Shown in pieces: positions 1 to 10,300 of a DNA stretch of 64,000 nucleotides (positions within the stretch are counted from its first letter, which is position 1; each line of letters opens with the position of its first letter). Location: positions 6,386,001 to 6,450,000 of the forward strand of contig NC_088711.1 in NCBI RefSeq assembly GCF_963576615.1. Reading direction: 5' to 3'. The stretch is from Watersipora subatra (taxonomy: Eukaryota > Bryozoa > Gymnolaemata > Cheilostomatida > Watersiporidae). The notes under the pieces were generated by a model. It saw nothing but the letters and a program-made list of their open reading frames with translations, was not told the origin of the DNA and made no database searches. Both the position numbers and the translations under genes were made by a program.

Positions 1-719
1 CTGTAACTCGTGTGTTTTACTATTACATTAAAGTTTAACAGGTGGCATACTGGTTATTATATGAATGCTACCAGTTAGTTTTGATCAAATTTTATGTAAT
101 ATTTAATATGCCTGATAAACTCCATTGCAATTAAAGGTTGATGCAATAAATCTCAAGTAGGTTAATGCCGAATAAAGATTTACAACGATACGAATACGAA
201 AATTAATGCTTTGAATATATAGCAACTTTTCTAAATTCTAATTTTGCAGCAATCAACTTCTTTTTTATAACACCTTGGAAGCTAAGCAAATGCTCTACTT
301 GTCCAACAGTGGTCAGAACTGGCCTGTTTTTATAAGGTGTCAGCTTTGTTCACACATTCTCATCATTTTGTTTCTTTAATCTTGCTAAATTTGTTCGTAT
401 TAAGAATGCCACGTTATAACATAAACTACTTAATCAATCAACACTTTTCAAACTTTTTGCGATATTACTGTCCAAGAATTATTACACTAGTATGTAGCAA
501 ATAAATCACTAGTTCTAAAATTACCATTATCTAACGTAATAAAATCGCAATATACTTTTACAGATAAAATGTAAAAGTACACATTAAATTCCCGATTGCA
601 GTAACATACTGTTGAATGGAAACATCTACGAAACCAGATAACATAAGAGAGTGAAGCCTAAACCACAAGAAAGATATGCAATACAGAGCACCATCAAAAT
701 ACAATTTTGATCCATTCCA
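1..719. other. No gene seen
   Basis: AT-rich non-coding DNA. I see no exon with supported splice sites, no RNA gene and no recognisable element here; the open frames present have no coding character. Confidence 0.5.
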
Positions 720-790
720 GGTTTGGTATCGTATGGTGAAAAAATCGTATGCAGGGGTATAGAAACCATAGTAATTATATAATGCAAACA

Positions 791-828
791 TAGACCTATT
801 TACTATACAGATAGTTAATAGGTCTATG
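791..828. repeat. Mini-palindrome inserted in repeat A
   Basis: A 38-bp near-palindrome beginning TAGACCTATT and ending AATAGGTCTA. It is absent at the equivalent point of the second copy of repeat A (about 48010-48020), so it is an insertion. A related palindrome lies at 34379-34433. Confidence 0.5.
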
Positions 829-1327
829 AACGCACACATCCCCTGATAAGAGTCATCAAAATTTTACAAGTGCTGTACATATTGAAAACTAGTAACAAAA
901 TAGTATGCTAACCTTAGTAACTATAGTTACCTACAAGAGCTTTATTGTATTTAGTGGTTATGATCTGCAATAAATGCAATGTTATAATATACTGTAGAGT
1001 TTACCTTCAAGACAAACATACGTATAACATAAACTTTCAATTCACCTTAAATTAGTTTACTTTGCTAAACAAACACACATAAAGCTAAGCTTTAGTGTGA
1101 ACTTTCAACTATTTTACTGGATTTCAACTTTTATCACTAAAATTTTATCAGTTTCGGTCTTCGCTTTCACTATAACGTTTAGCGGCTTGTTTAAAGCTTT
1201 TCAACCTAATTCGACAAGAAGACCCCGAATTATGCTGTTTTCGTAGTGTATTTTTGTTAGCAAGTTAGGAGAAGTTGTCTGACCTTCCGTTTGAAGGATC
1301 GCAACTCCAACTTTGCTACTGGTTTTA

Positions 1328-2010
1328 CCCCTTTCACTGCCGTAGACGCATAAATGCGTTTTCGTGGGACGACTACCGCAGACGCATTATTGCGACTTTC
1401 CCAGCAATTGCATAGTTACCTAATTTTATTATTCGTTGACAACATACCACAGTCTTTAAGACTTTTATGAACTTGACAGTGTTGTCCGAAGATTTGTCTA
1501 TAAAATTAGCCTAAAATAACGAAGCAATTTTAAACTTTTGTTTGAAAATTTCTAATTTAAAAACGAATGTGTTTTTTGTGTGAGTTCATTAATTACCGCC
1601 CGCGAGTCAGAAAATAAGTAATTAGTTATGTTGATGACATTATAGCCAATTCAGATTCATATTTTCGTTATTATACAGATAATTAAAGCAGCAGCACTGT
1701 CTCTGATAGTGGTGAAAGTAATAATTTTGTAAGAGTAAGGAACATTATGGAGGATCGCTTTAGCTTTGCATCGATCATAACTTCACATAGCTTTATCATC
1801 GCACAAATTATAGATCCATTGAATTTTTGCATAGCAATGTTGGTTAAAATGTTGGCAAATTAAAATATGTAACAAAAATGTTCTAGATAGAGATTGAAAT
1901 TGGAAAAAATACTGTTTACATATCATGAAGCAGTATCGGCAATTTTCGGTAAAATGGCTGGCACTTGGCAGATACTCGAATTTGTACATAGTTGGCAGTG
2001 AAATGGTTAA
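1328..2010. mobile_element. piggyBac-like non-autonomous element (probable)
   Basis: The two ends are inverted copies of a TTTCACTGCC-containing terminus (left about 1328-1342, right about 1994-2006 on the opposite strand). TTAA lies directly outside the right end and TTAC outside the left, as expected for a piggyBac-type TTAA target with one change. There is no intact transposase; a short Asp/Ser-rich stretch near 1690-1720 is the only hint of coding. The element sits inside repeat A. Family assignment rests on the termini and target only. Confidence 0.4.
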
Positions 2011-2021
2011 AAGTTGACTTG

Positions 2022-2935
2022 CAACAAAATTCACATCACAGTTATTTGGTATCTAAAGATTCACCATGTCTTACTCTTCTGTGTTGTAGGTGCAAAATAT
2101 GTGGAGATGTGATTACAAGCTCTTAAAAGCGAACAGTTAGTTGCGACCATCGCGAACACGCTGTAGATTGGAATCCCTTTCCAAAATGGCTCAAATGGGA
2201 TGTAGCTGAACACGATGGCTTCTGTTTACACTTTCATGCAATTTCATTCGTCGAAATAGTTTCACAAATATATTTCACGCATTCAATAAAACCATGTCTA
2301 TTGCCCTTACGCGTCTATTTCATCATCATCGTAATGCTGTCACTTTGAGTGCTGATATCTCAAAACCTACCATAAAAATTCGTTTAATTTTTTAACCTTA
2401 GCTCGAAGGGGTGCATATCACCCTCTGATAAACATGACGAGCCTGTTGGTCACCTGTGATAGTCAAAAAATGCTGCAGAAATTGTTCGCGCCGTTTGGCA
2501 GAAAGTATGGGTCAAAAATTACAACTAGATAATTAGACCAAGCCGAAACAAAACTTTACAGTAGCGAGCATCTATACGTGATACGGGCTTTCCGGTGGAA
2601 CTCAAAGTGTTTGTCATAAACTAGTGTTACGAGACGCTCTATATTGAGCCTTTTATTGGCCTTTAGTTTCACGCGATCAAAAACAATAACGTGCATGAAA
2701 GTGTAAAAAGAAGCCAACTTGTTCGTCTACGTCCCATTTGAGCCGTTTTGGAAAGGGATTCCAATCTATGGCGTTTTCGTGATAGCTGCGATTAACTGTA
2801 CGTCTTTGAGCTTTTAAGAGCTTGTAATAAGGTTTTCACATAGTTAGCATCACAACAGAGTAAGACATGGGGAATCGTTTGATACCAAATAACTGTGATG
2901 CGAATTTTTTGACAAGACAATTTTCAAAGGGAAAG
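2022..2935. mobile_element. Foldback DNA element with about 200-bp inverted arms
   Basis: The arm at about 2022-2236 reappears inverted at about 2690-2935. Matching landmarks include CATCACAGTTATTTGGTATC at the outer ends, 'GGAATCCCTTTCC' and 'CACTTTCATGCA' at the inner ends. About 450 bp of unique-looking DNA separate the arms. No transposase is seen. It lies next to the piggyBac-like element inside repeat A. Confidence 0.65.
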
Positions 2936-3232
2936 TATTACCATTTTACACACAAGAATTGCTGAACTGAGAGAAATCGGTCATCGTGTCTCTTTCAAGC
3001 TCTGTGAAAATATTTTCGGCAAACAACATTTAGGCGTCTTCGTTATTTTGACGTACGTAATAAGCCCACTGACTGCCAAATTTTAACTCGAGCAAAAATT
3101 TTGTTGAATTCATATGGTGAAAAAAGATTTGTATGGTGAGGGTGAACAAATCATTATGTTCCACTTCATAAGGTGAAAAAATCGTATATCAGGGTAATCG
3201 TATCCTGAGGGTGCACTGTACATGCAATCAGT

Positions 3233-3828
3233 AACATGTTTGAAACATCAAAGATCCTCAGAGAAATCAATTTCAAAAGATGCGTCAACAAGCAGATTAG
3301 AAACTTCCAAATGAAAAAGTCAAAGAAGATGTGTACACAGCTCTGCTAACCCCTACCAAACACAGCCAAAATAACAACAGTTAGTCATCATGTCTAATCA
3401 GTACATTTCAATAATAGATGCAAGACAGTTCCACTCAAACAACATAAAGCACAGAACCTGACCACAAAATTTTTCTCACATGCTAACAAAGACATCGATA
3501 AAAGAGAATACTTTTTTAACTGCTAAGGTTTTTTATTTTTAAACTTTTATTTTTTTTCATGGCCATCTTTTGATTGTTGAGACTTGTAGACATACAGGAC
3601 TGAGCAGAAGACCATTGACAATTGTTCGTGCAAGGTTGTAACTTTCATTTGCAATTTCTAACAGTTTGTCATTATTATGGATGTTTTAGAATTTTGTTAG
3701 TTGTATATTTAAAGTGTTGAACTTATAGAAATGAAGCAGTATCCTTTACTGGAAAATATCTGTATTGCCTACGGTTTAGAATCTTCACTAGTATCTGAAC
3801 CAGTATTGATCATTTAGTTTACACAACC
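3233..3828. other. No gene seen
   Basis: AT-rich DNA between two mobile-element blocks. Nothing recognisable on either strand. Confidence 0.45.
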
Positions 3829-3830
3829 TA

Positions 3831-5922
3831 AGGGTCTGTCCATAAATAAATGAATTTTGAGGGAATTTTTTAAAAAGGTTTTAAAAATTCACTTTTTGCA
3901 TTCCATAGTAAACACCTGAAATTTTAGGAACCTGTAACTCTCCTAAAGATATGCTATGTCTGTGTATAACAAAATCATTATTAGATCATGGGTATTTTAT
4001 GTAATATTTTAAACAAAATATCTTTAGAAATTCAACTAATAGTCACCAGGGGTTTATAACATTGAGCCATGATTAACTGTTGTAATTGTATTGTGACTTG
4101 TTTACTACCTATAAAAACATTCAAAACTTTCTATTTAGATTAATACCAGGCACGCTTTTTATACTGCAGGCATATTCTTGGTTGCGACAGTGACAGAAAA
4201 GATGAAAAAGTTAGCCTAGCACTGTTATTTTTCATCAGAGAAATTATTTTTTAGGATCCTAAACTAGTTTCACACCTATTTGAAGCTGACAAGCAAACCT
4301 TCACTGTAACTTGTGAATTTTCCTTATAATTATGTCACAGTTGCAACTTCCCTACAGCCACTCTTTGTTTGGTCATTATCTACTAACTTATTGTACCAAT
4401 TATTAAGTATATTGTAGTAGTCAAAGACTAGCGGAAATATATAAACTAATGGTCTCAACTAAGTACTAATAAATAACTACTATTTCTGAAAAGAGGAGAT
4501 TTTTAGATCAACGTTGGCTGAATATACATGTCTTGAAAGGTATTCCGCAAGTACATAATGTGCAGGCAACAAACAAGTACTCTGTTTCATATAGTCAAGC
4601 CAGCCAGAGTTCTGACCACAAAAAGCACTCCTTCGTACATCTAGATGGTGTTGAAGTTGAACCTGCTTCACCATGTTTAGACGATGGCAGTCGCAATGAT
4701 GAAGGTGATAATAACCAGAAAACTCCCAAGATAAAAGTAGCCGACTTTGTTTTAACGAAAATAACGGAAAAAAGGTTTCAAAAATTATGTAGAGTTGGTT
4801 AGAGCAGTAGACAGTGAAGATTATGAGATTCAGTTTTAAAGCGGGCTAGTACTCATGCTTTTACAGTAAAAACTAATGATATTTCATGAGTGACAATTGA
4901 CCAGATCACCATGTCACTGTCTTGTCCGACACTAAACAAGAGAGAGAGCAATACTGCTTTAAATAAGACCTATCAATAGCAGAATGAGGTCGTATTCTTA
5001 GCTATTCAATATTTTTTTGGAAACTCCATACCTTAAAGACTTCTAACAATATTATTGTACTTCATGTTTTTTTTTTCAATTCTAGATAATCTAATTACTG
5101 CTAAATGTATGTGTAAATATAAACTCTCGATTTGAGTTCATGTTAAAGTAGAGCCTCTAGACCGCCCAGAGGCGGAAGGGGAGACCATCAGGATCAATTG
5201 GTAAAAATAGGTTAAATTCTTAAGTTCGCGGGTGGTTCTAGGTATAAAACTATTTAAAAATTTATCACGGTTACTAGAAATAGCCAAAGGTTGCCGGGCA
5301 AATCCACGGGCCAAATCCCTTGGATTTGGCCCGTGTTTGTGAACGATCATCCTTAAAACAAGTGGAAAACTTGTTTAGCACATTACAATTATGTTTGTTA
5401 GTTTTTACTTCATATTATTTATATTTAAATTGATAATTTTATTATATTTTATTGTATCAATAAACTATATGCATTAAAGAATAATCTATAGCACTAACTC
5501 CCTTCAAAATTCAGACCAGTGCAACGGTGACAAGAAGCTGTTGCAATGGTGACAAATGTTAAGGCTTGTAATCTACCTTCATCTTGACATATATCACTAT
5601 GCGATATAGTTTCTATGTAGCTATGTGTGTTCTAAACATATTAGCTAAGCGAGACCATTGTGGTGTATTATAAATCACAGCGTTTATCAAATAGCTAAAG
5701 TAACTTTTAAAATCGCAATTCTCTGACGTTGCAAGAGTGACATACGTTTTTGAAATGCTTGAATAAACTAGGTGAGTTGTGCACATAACCAATATATCAT
5801 TTCATAGCAAATTGCAAGCTCTATCAAAATGTAGCGTTTAATAAGTTCAAAGAACCCGTAATAAGCAATTATACGCAAAAAACCTCTCTAAATGTTGCAA
5901 CGGTGATTATGGACAGACCCCT
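3831..5922. mobile_element. TIR-bounded DNA element, 2.1 kb, probably non-autonomous
   Basis: The left end AGGGTCTGTCCATAA and the right end (opposite strand AGGGGTCTGTCCATAA) are inverted copies, and TA lies outside each end (3829-3830, 5923-5924), as in a Tc1/mariner-type TA target. Inside is one modest open frame (4533-4802, +, Lys/Asp-rich C-terminus) that I cannot assign to a transposase and do not call a gene. A perfect 13-bp-arm palindrome lies at 5306-5334. The superfamily is uncertain; only the paired ends and TA support the element. Confidence 0.5.
5306..5334. repeat. Perfect GC-rich palindrome
   Basis: ACGGGCCAAATCC, a 3-bp loop, then its exact complement. It stands out from the AT-rich surroundings and sits inside the 3831-5922 element. 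Confidence 0.7.
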
Positions 5923-5924
5923 TA

Positions 5925-6297
5925 ACAAGAACACACAAACTAAACATAGCCAAAATAGAACAATATGACAAGGTGAATTTAACTCTGATGTATATGTAGA
6001 TGCAGAAAAATTGTGTATAACATAAGTTTTTCAATTCTACACATTCTGACGGATAGGCAAGGTACTTAAATCTCTACACATGGCAATACTTCATGTTAAA
6101 TATGCAAACCAATAGGTAGTGCGCGTGTTTCAGGTAAATGATAAAAATGTGAAAATCATTCACACTAGAATTTTTCTCTCTCTCCTCACACTCTCTTATT
6201 GTTTCCTATCATTACTCAGATAATATGATTCAAATACCGAGTATCGCAAGAAACTAAAAAGATGGTTTGTCCAGTCGGAAATGACTGATCTGCACGA
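5925..6297. other. Left flank of the MULE; ancestral upstream DNA of CHRAC1
   Basis: Non-coding. Before the MULE inserted, 6306 was joined to 16209, so this DNA lay roughly 100-490 bp upstream of the CHRAC1 start codon and may contain its original promoter. A pyrimidine-rich run lies near 6175-6200. No TATA box can be asserted. Confidence 0.35.
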
Positions 6298-6306
6298 ATA
6301 CCGGAC
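6298..6306 (+). repeat. MULE target-site duplication, left
   Basis: ATACCGGAC immediately outside the left inverted repeat; the identical 9 bases lie outside the right one at 16200-16208. Nine-base duplications are typical of Mutator-like transposons. Confidence 0.9.
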
Positions 6307-6330
6307 GCGAGAGGAAATTAGCACCCCAAA
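6307..6330 (+). repeat. MULE left terminal inverted repeat
   Basis: Twenty-four bases, GCGAGAGGAAATTAGC followed by ACCCCAAA (the C of GC shared), identical to the complement of 16176-16199. The expected transposase-binding end. Confidence 0.88.
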
Positions 6331-6419
6331 TGAGAACGCGCGCGGGAGGTAGGAATAATGGGTTGTTGGGTTTACCCGCGAGCGCCAAGTACGCCGAGCG
6401 TACTTATTCTAATTTCGTA

Positions 6420-6435
6420 GCTAATTTCCTCTCGC
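6420..6435 (-). repeat. Internal inverted copy of the MULE terminal repeat
   Basis: GCTAATTTCCTCTCGC is the exact complement of the first 16 bases of the left end, 113 bp inside the element, so the left end can fold into a hairpin of about 129 bp with a GC-rich loop. Confidence 0.75.
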
Positions 6436-7301
6436 TCGTTATCGCGTTCTAAACTACACGTTCTAAACTCGTACACTAAACTTGCATCTTCCCTATCTTG
6501 GAGAAAAGATTCTTTCAGCAAGCTTGAATCAGACACCTATCATACCATGAGCACTGACCACACATATCATTGTGAAAAACCAGCAGCCAGTCACCAAGAA
6601 GTGGAAGTATCAGAATGGGACAGCATTTGTAAAGTAAGGCATGACATGAACTGAAAACAAGACTCAAGAGACTGTCCTGTGTGGTCTGTCTGTCAGTTCT
6701 TTTATCTTCAGTTAAGTTAGGGGAAGAGTAGAGCAGAGATAAAATAATTTGATTTTTAATTTTGTATATAACTACATTGTAACAAAATCAATCACGAACT
6801 ACTTGCTCTACTTGCACTTTGTGTTATCTAACTGAATACTGAACTCGATTTTGCTTGCTCATACCAAAGACAAGCCAAAGAAAACCTTTTCTCATACAAT
6901 TGCTTCACAGAATAAATATCATGCCTGCCAAGCATATATTATGAATCAGTCTTTTAAGTCAAGCCTACTCTGTCCAAATTATATGAGGCGCTTCATAAAT
7001 GAGCTCATCTTTTAGAAGTACTTCGCTTTAATATGACACCTGGTTGTCAAAATCTCCCAAAATTCATGCATTTCATTTGCCCCATTACATTATTTTGGGG
7101 GAGGTTGGTGGGCATTTGCCGCCAGCTACTCACTACATTGGTCAAACTACTAATGACGAAGCAACTATACAGTTTATCTTTGCTATCAATCATGGTCTGA
7201 GTATGATTGTGATGTGTTCACCAATGAAGGTATTTGATGATACTTTTTGTTCTTAGAATATCCTACCTGAAGGTTTTGCCTACCACCTTCTAAAGCACGA
7301 G

Positions 7302-10300
7302 ATGGTCCGAATAACCTCCAAGACGACCTTTGTCTTCTCTGTGAAGGAACTAAAATCAAAATCCGATATCTTGGCTTGGAAGGCCTCGTTTCAGGCAAAC
7401 AACAGATGGCGCACAAAGGAAATCAGGAAGCCTACAGAAAGACTCCTGTTTCGTGTAAGTTATCACAAGTATAATAGGAATGAAAATACTCTAGTGTTGT
7501 TAAACCAGGTTTATCACCAGCCTGCAATGTATAACCAGAATCGCTGGTTGTGACTCAAAAACAGATTCAATCGTTTTCTAACCTCACCACACTCGAAAGA
7601 CACAAGTCGGGCACAAGACCCGAGTCCGACACACTATACAGTTGTGAAAGAAGAACCTCAAGGGCATTGGATTGGTGCAAGTATAGTATACACTGTCATG
7701 TTTGTACTCTGTGGATCTAATATATTACGTACCTTTTTCAGCTTAGAGCTGTTTGTCAGCATCAAACACAGTATCAAAACAAGCATAGCTGCAAAAATAA
7801 GCAGAAGAGGAAGCGAAAATATTCCAACATAAAAAACACTGGATGTCCAGCCACGCTCACAATAAATTTAAAGTCAAAGGGAAACATGTAAGTTAGAATA
7901 TAGCGAGTCTCTCTTATCAATTGCTTTAGGATTTATACATTTTGAGGTAATGCCTGTATTTCAAACCAAAATCGGTTATCAAAATCAATCGGTAACATAA
8001 CAATTAAATAAAACATTGTTACCCCTGATTCTATGCCTCTAAAAGGATTTTGTAACTTGTTAAGCGACTGTTGGACTGAATTCATCAGATTAGTTAATAG
8101 AAATAAATATTTTCTGTTTCAAGGGGATCTAGTGAAGCAGTGGTTAAGCTCAATTTGGCCCACAACCACCAAACAGCTTCTGCTGCTTCATATGGAAAGA
8201 ATCGTGTCTCTGAAGAAACCACTAGAGCACTAGAACAGCTTTTTGTTGATGGACATTCTCCGATCTCAGCTTTAAGTCATTTGAAAATGACTGTGGAAGA
8301 GGATGTTGTCAAACTTGCGGACAGGTCAATCATCCCATCATCCAAGTTCTGCTCAAGGTATATAATTTGTGTGAAGGAAAGGCCAGTTGAACATTGTTTA
8401 TACGCTCCGCGTACATTGTCTGACCTACAAATTATTTGATAACCATTCAAATTGCTAGCAATTCTCATATTTTGCTTTTTAGACTTTATAACAAACTGAA
8501 AAAAATCAAATATGGTGAATTTCAAAAGACAACCGCAGAGATGAGAGAGGCTCTACAAATAAAATTGGAGAATGAGGATGTCAAGTTTTCGACAGGTCTA
8601 ACAGAGAGCGGCCAAATGGTTGTTTCTCTGATAACTCCACTGATGGAGCGCTCACACAATTTAAGGTCAGCTTCTAAACATTACTGTGACTCTACATAGG
8701 TATAGTCTATGTACAGCATGCACTTACTAGATAGGATATAGGATTTAGTGACCCCAACCACTGACCCCAACCACTGATTATATTCCTCTATTAATTGTCA
8801 TTCAGTGTCATTTATTGTTATTTATCATTTAAATGCGCCTTTATGTTCAAACTGGCAGTGAAAATAACATACATGGCACATAATCTGTTGCAGAGAGTCT
8901 GCAGAGATAGTGTTTTTAGATGCCAGTGGTGGAATGGACGGTCACCAGACCCGCCTCTTTCTACTTCTAACCCATTGCCATGGAGGAGGTGTCCCTTTAG
9001 GTATGAATAAAATTTAAATACAATGTAATTCTTCATTCACTAATAACAACCTGATTTGATGTTTTTGTTGTTCAAGACAATGCATGCTATAGTTGCAAAA
9101 AGCCATGAAGGTTTTGAAATGCTAGAACATCGAAAAACCCAAACTAAACATATTGTGATTTTATTGCAGGTGCATTTCTGACCACAAGTGAAAGTGAAGA
9201 TGCCATCACCATGGGATTAGACCAGATCAAACAGCTTGCTGACAGTTCTGGCTTCTATAACAGAGGTTTTTCATTATTATTTTTTTGAAGATAATTCATC
9301 TGAAACTATAATTCATTGAATGTTGGTACTCGAAAAAACAATGTAGGCTGAGAGACACGTGAAAAAAATCCCCACTCTGTTTAGTGGTTAATGAGTGAAC
9401 TTGGTAGTACCCAGAACAATGCATTTCACAAATCACATAAAAACTTCTCTTGGCAATCAGTGTTTTGATGACAAGGAACCCATCTCTGCCCTTCTTCGTG
9501 TTTGGTATGATCAACACCCATCGTTCAACAATTTTAGGCCTAGTTGGACCAACGTTGTTTATGGTTGATGACTCAAAGGCAGAACATGCGGCCATTAACA
9601 CTGTGTTTCCAGAAAGTCGAGTGCTGCTTTGCACATTCCACATACAGCAAGCGGTGTGGAGATGGCTGTGGAACAGCCACAACAGGATCCACTTGAGAGA
9701 TCGTAACACATGCATGGAACTGTTTCGTAGGCTTCTCTACAGCGATAGTGAATCTGAATACATGGAAATGTAAGTATAATTTATAATGCTATGTATTTGA
9801 TATTTGTATTATTCAGAAAGCAATTTTCAAATACCTACTGATATTTTGGAGCGAGAAATGGAGCAGCAATGATTACCCTGTGTTATGGATAATGAAAATA
9901 ATAAAAGCAGAATATCAGCACCAATCCTTGGTGTTGTTATGTATATGTTAGTGTTTATTTGGTGTAATTTTAGCCTAACTATTATTCCCCAAACCCCAGG
10001 AGGGTTGATGACTAATAGTTAGGCTAGGTGTAATTCTTTGTAATTTATCTGGCATACTTTAAATGTATATTTGATGATTTGAAACGCAGCTATTAACAAC
10101 TTCCTTAATGATTTATAGCTATGAGAGTGACCATTCGTGTCTGGCAAAATATCCAAATTATGCCAATTATCTTGGCGTGTTACATGGCAGGCGAAGTCTT
10201 TGGGCTTTGTGCTTCCGCCAGAGCAGTCTCACAAGAGGTGGCTATTAAAAGAAGCTTGTTGCATGCAATCCACTGTTCACTGTTCCTTGCTTCTGCTCTT

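Larger units (their letters stand above)
720..3232. repeat. Dispersed repeat A, copy 1, split by nested insertions
   Basis: The stretches 720-1190 and about 2955-3232 match, piece by piece, a second uninterrupted copy at 47950-48620. Shared landmarks are the segment around 'GGGGTATAGAAACC' near one end, 'AGTGGTTATGATCTG' in the middle, 'GCTGAACTGAGA' after the interruption, and 'TGCACTGTA' at the other end. The motif GGTGAAAAAATCGTAT recurs in the same orientation near both ends. The interrupting 1.76 kb holds the piggyBac-like and foldback elements listed separately. No coding capacity is seen; this looks like a non-autonomous mobile element. Confidence 0.6.

Noticed and set aside
4533-4802. 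89-codon plus-strand frame inside the 2.1-kb element
   Set aside because: No recognisable domain and no splice partners found; it may be a transposase remnant but cannot be supported.
5138-5350. 70-codon minus-strand frame
   Set aside because: Overlaps a GC-rich palindrome; composition looks accidental.
9450-9537. Extending transposase exon 7 to the left, where the frame is open
   Set aside because: Acceptor AATTTTAG at 9537 gives exact phase and the expected join FYNRG-LVGPTLFMVDD; the extra residues do not match the family.
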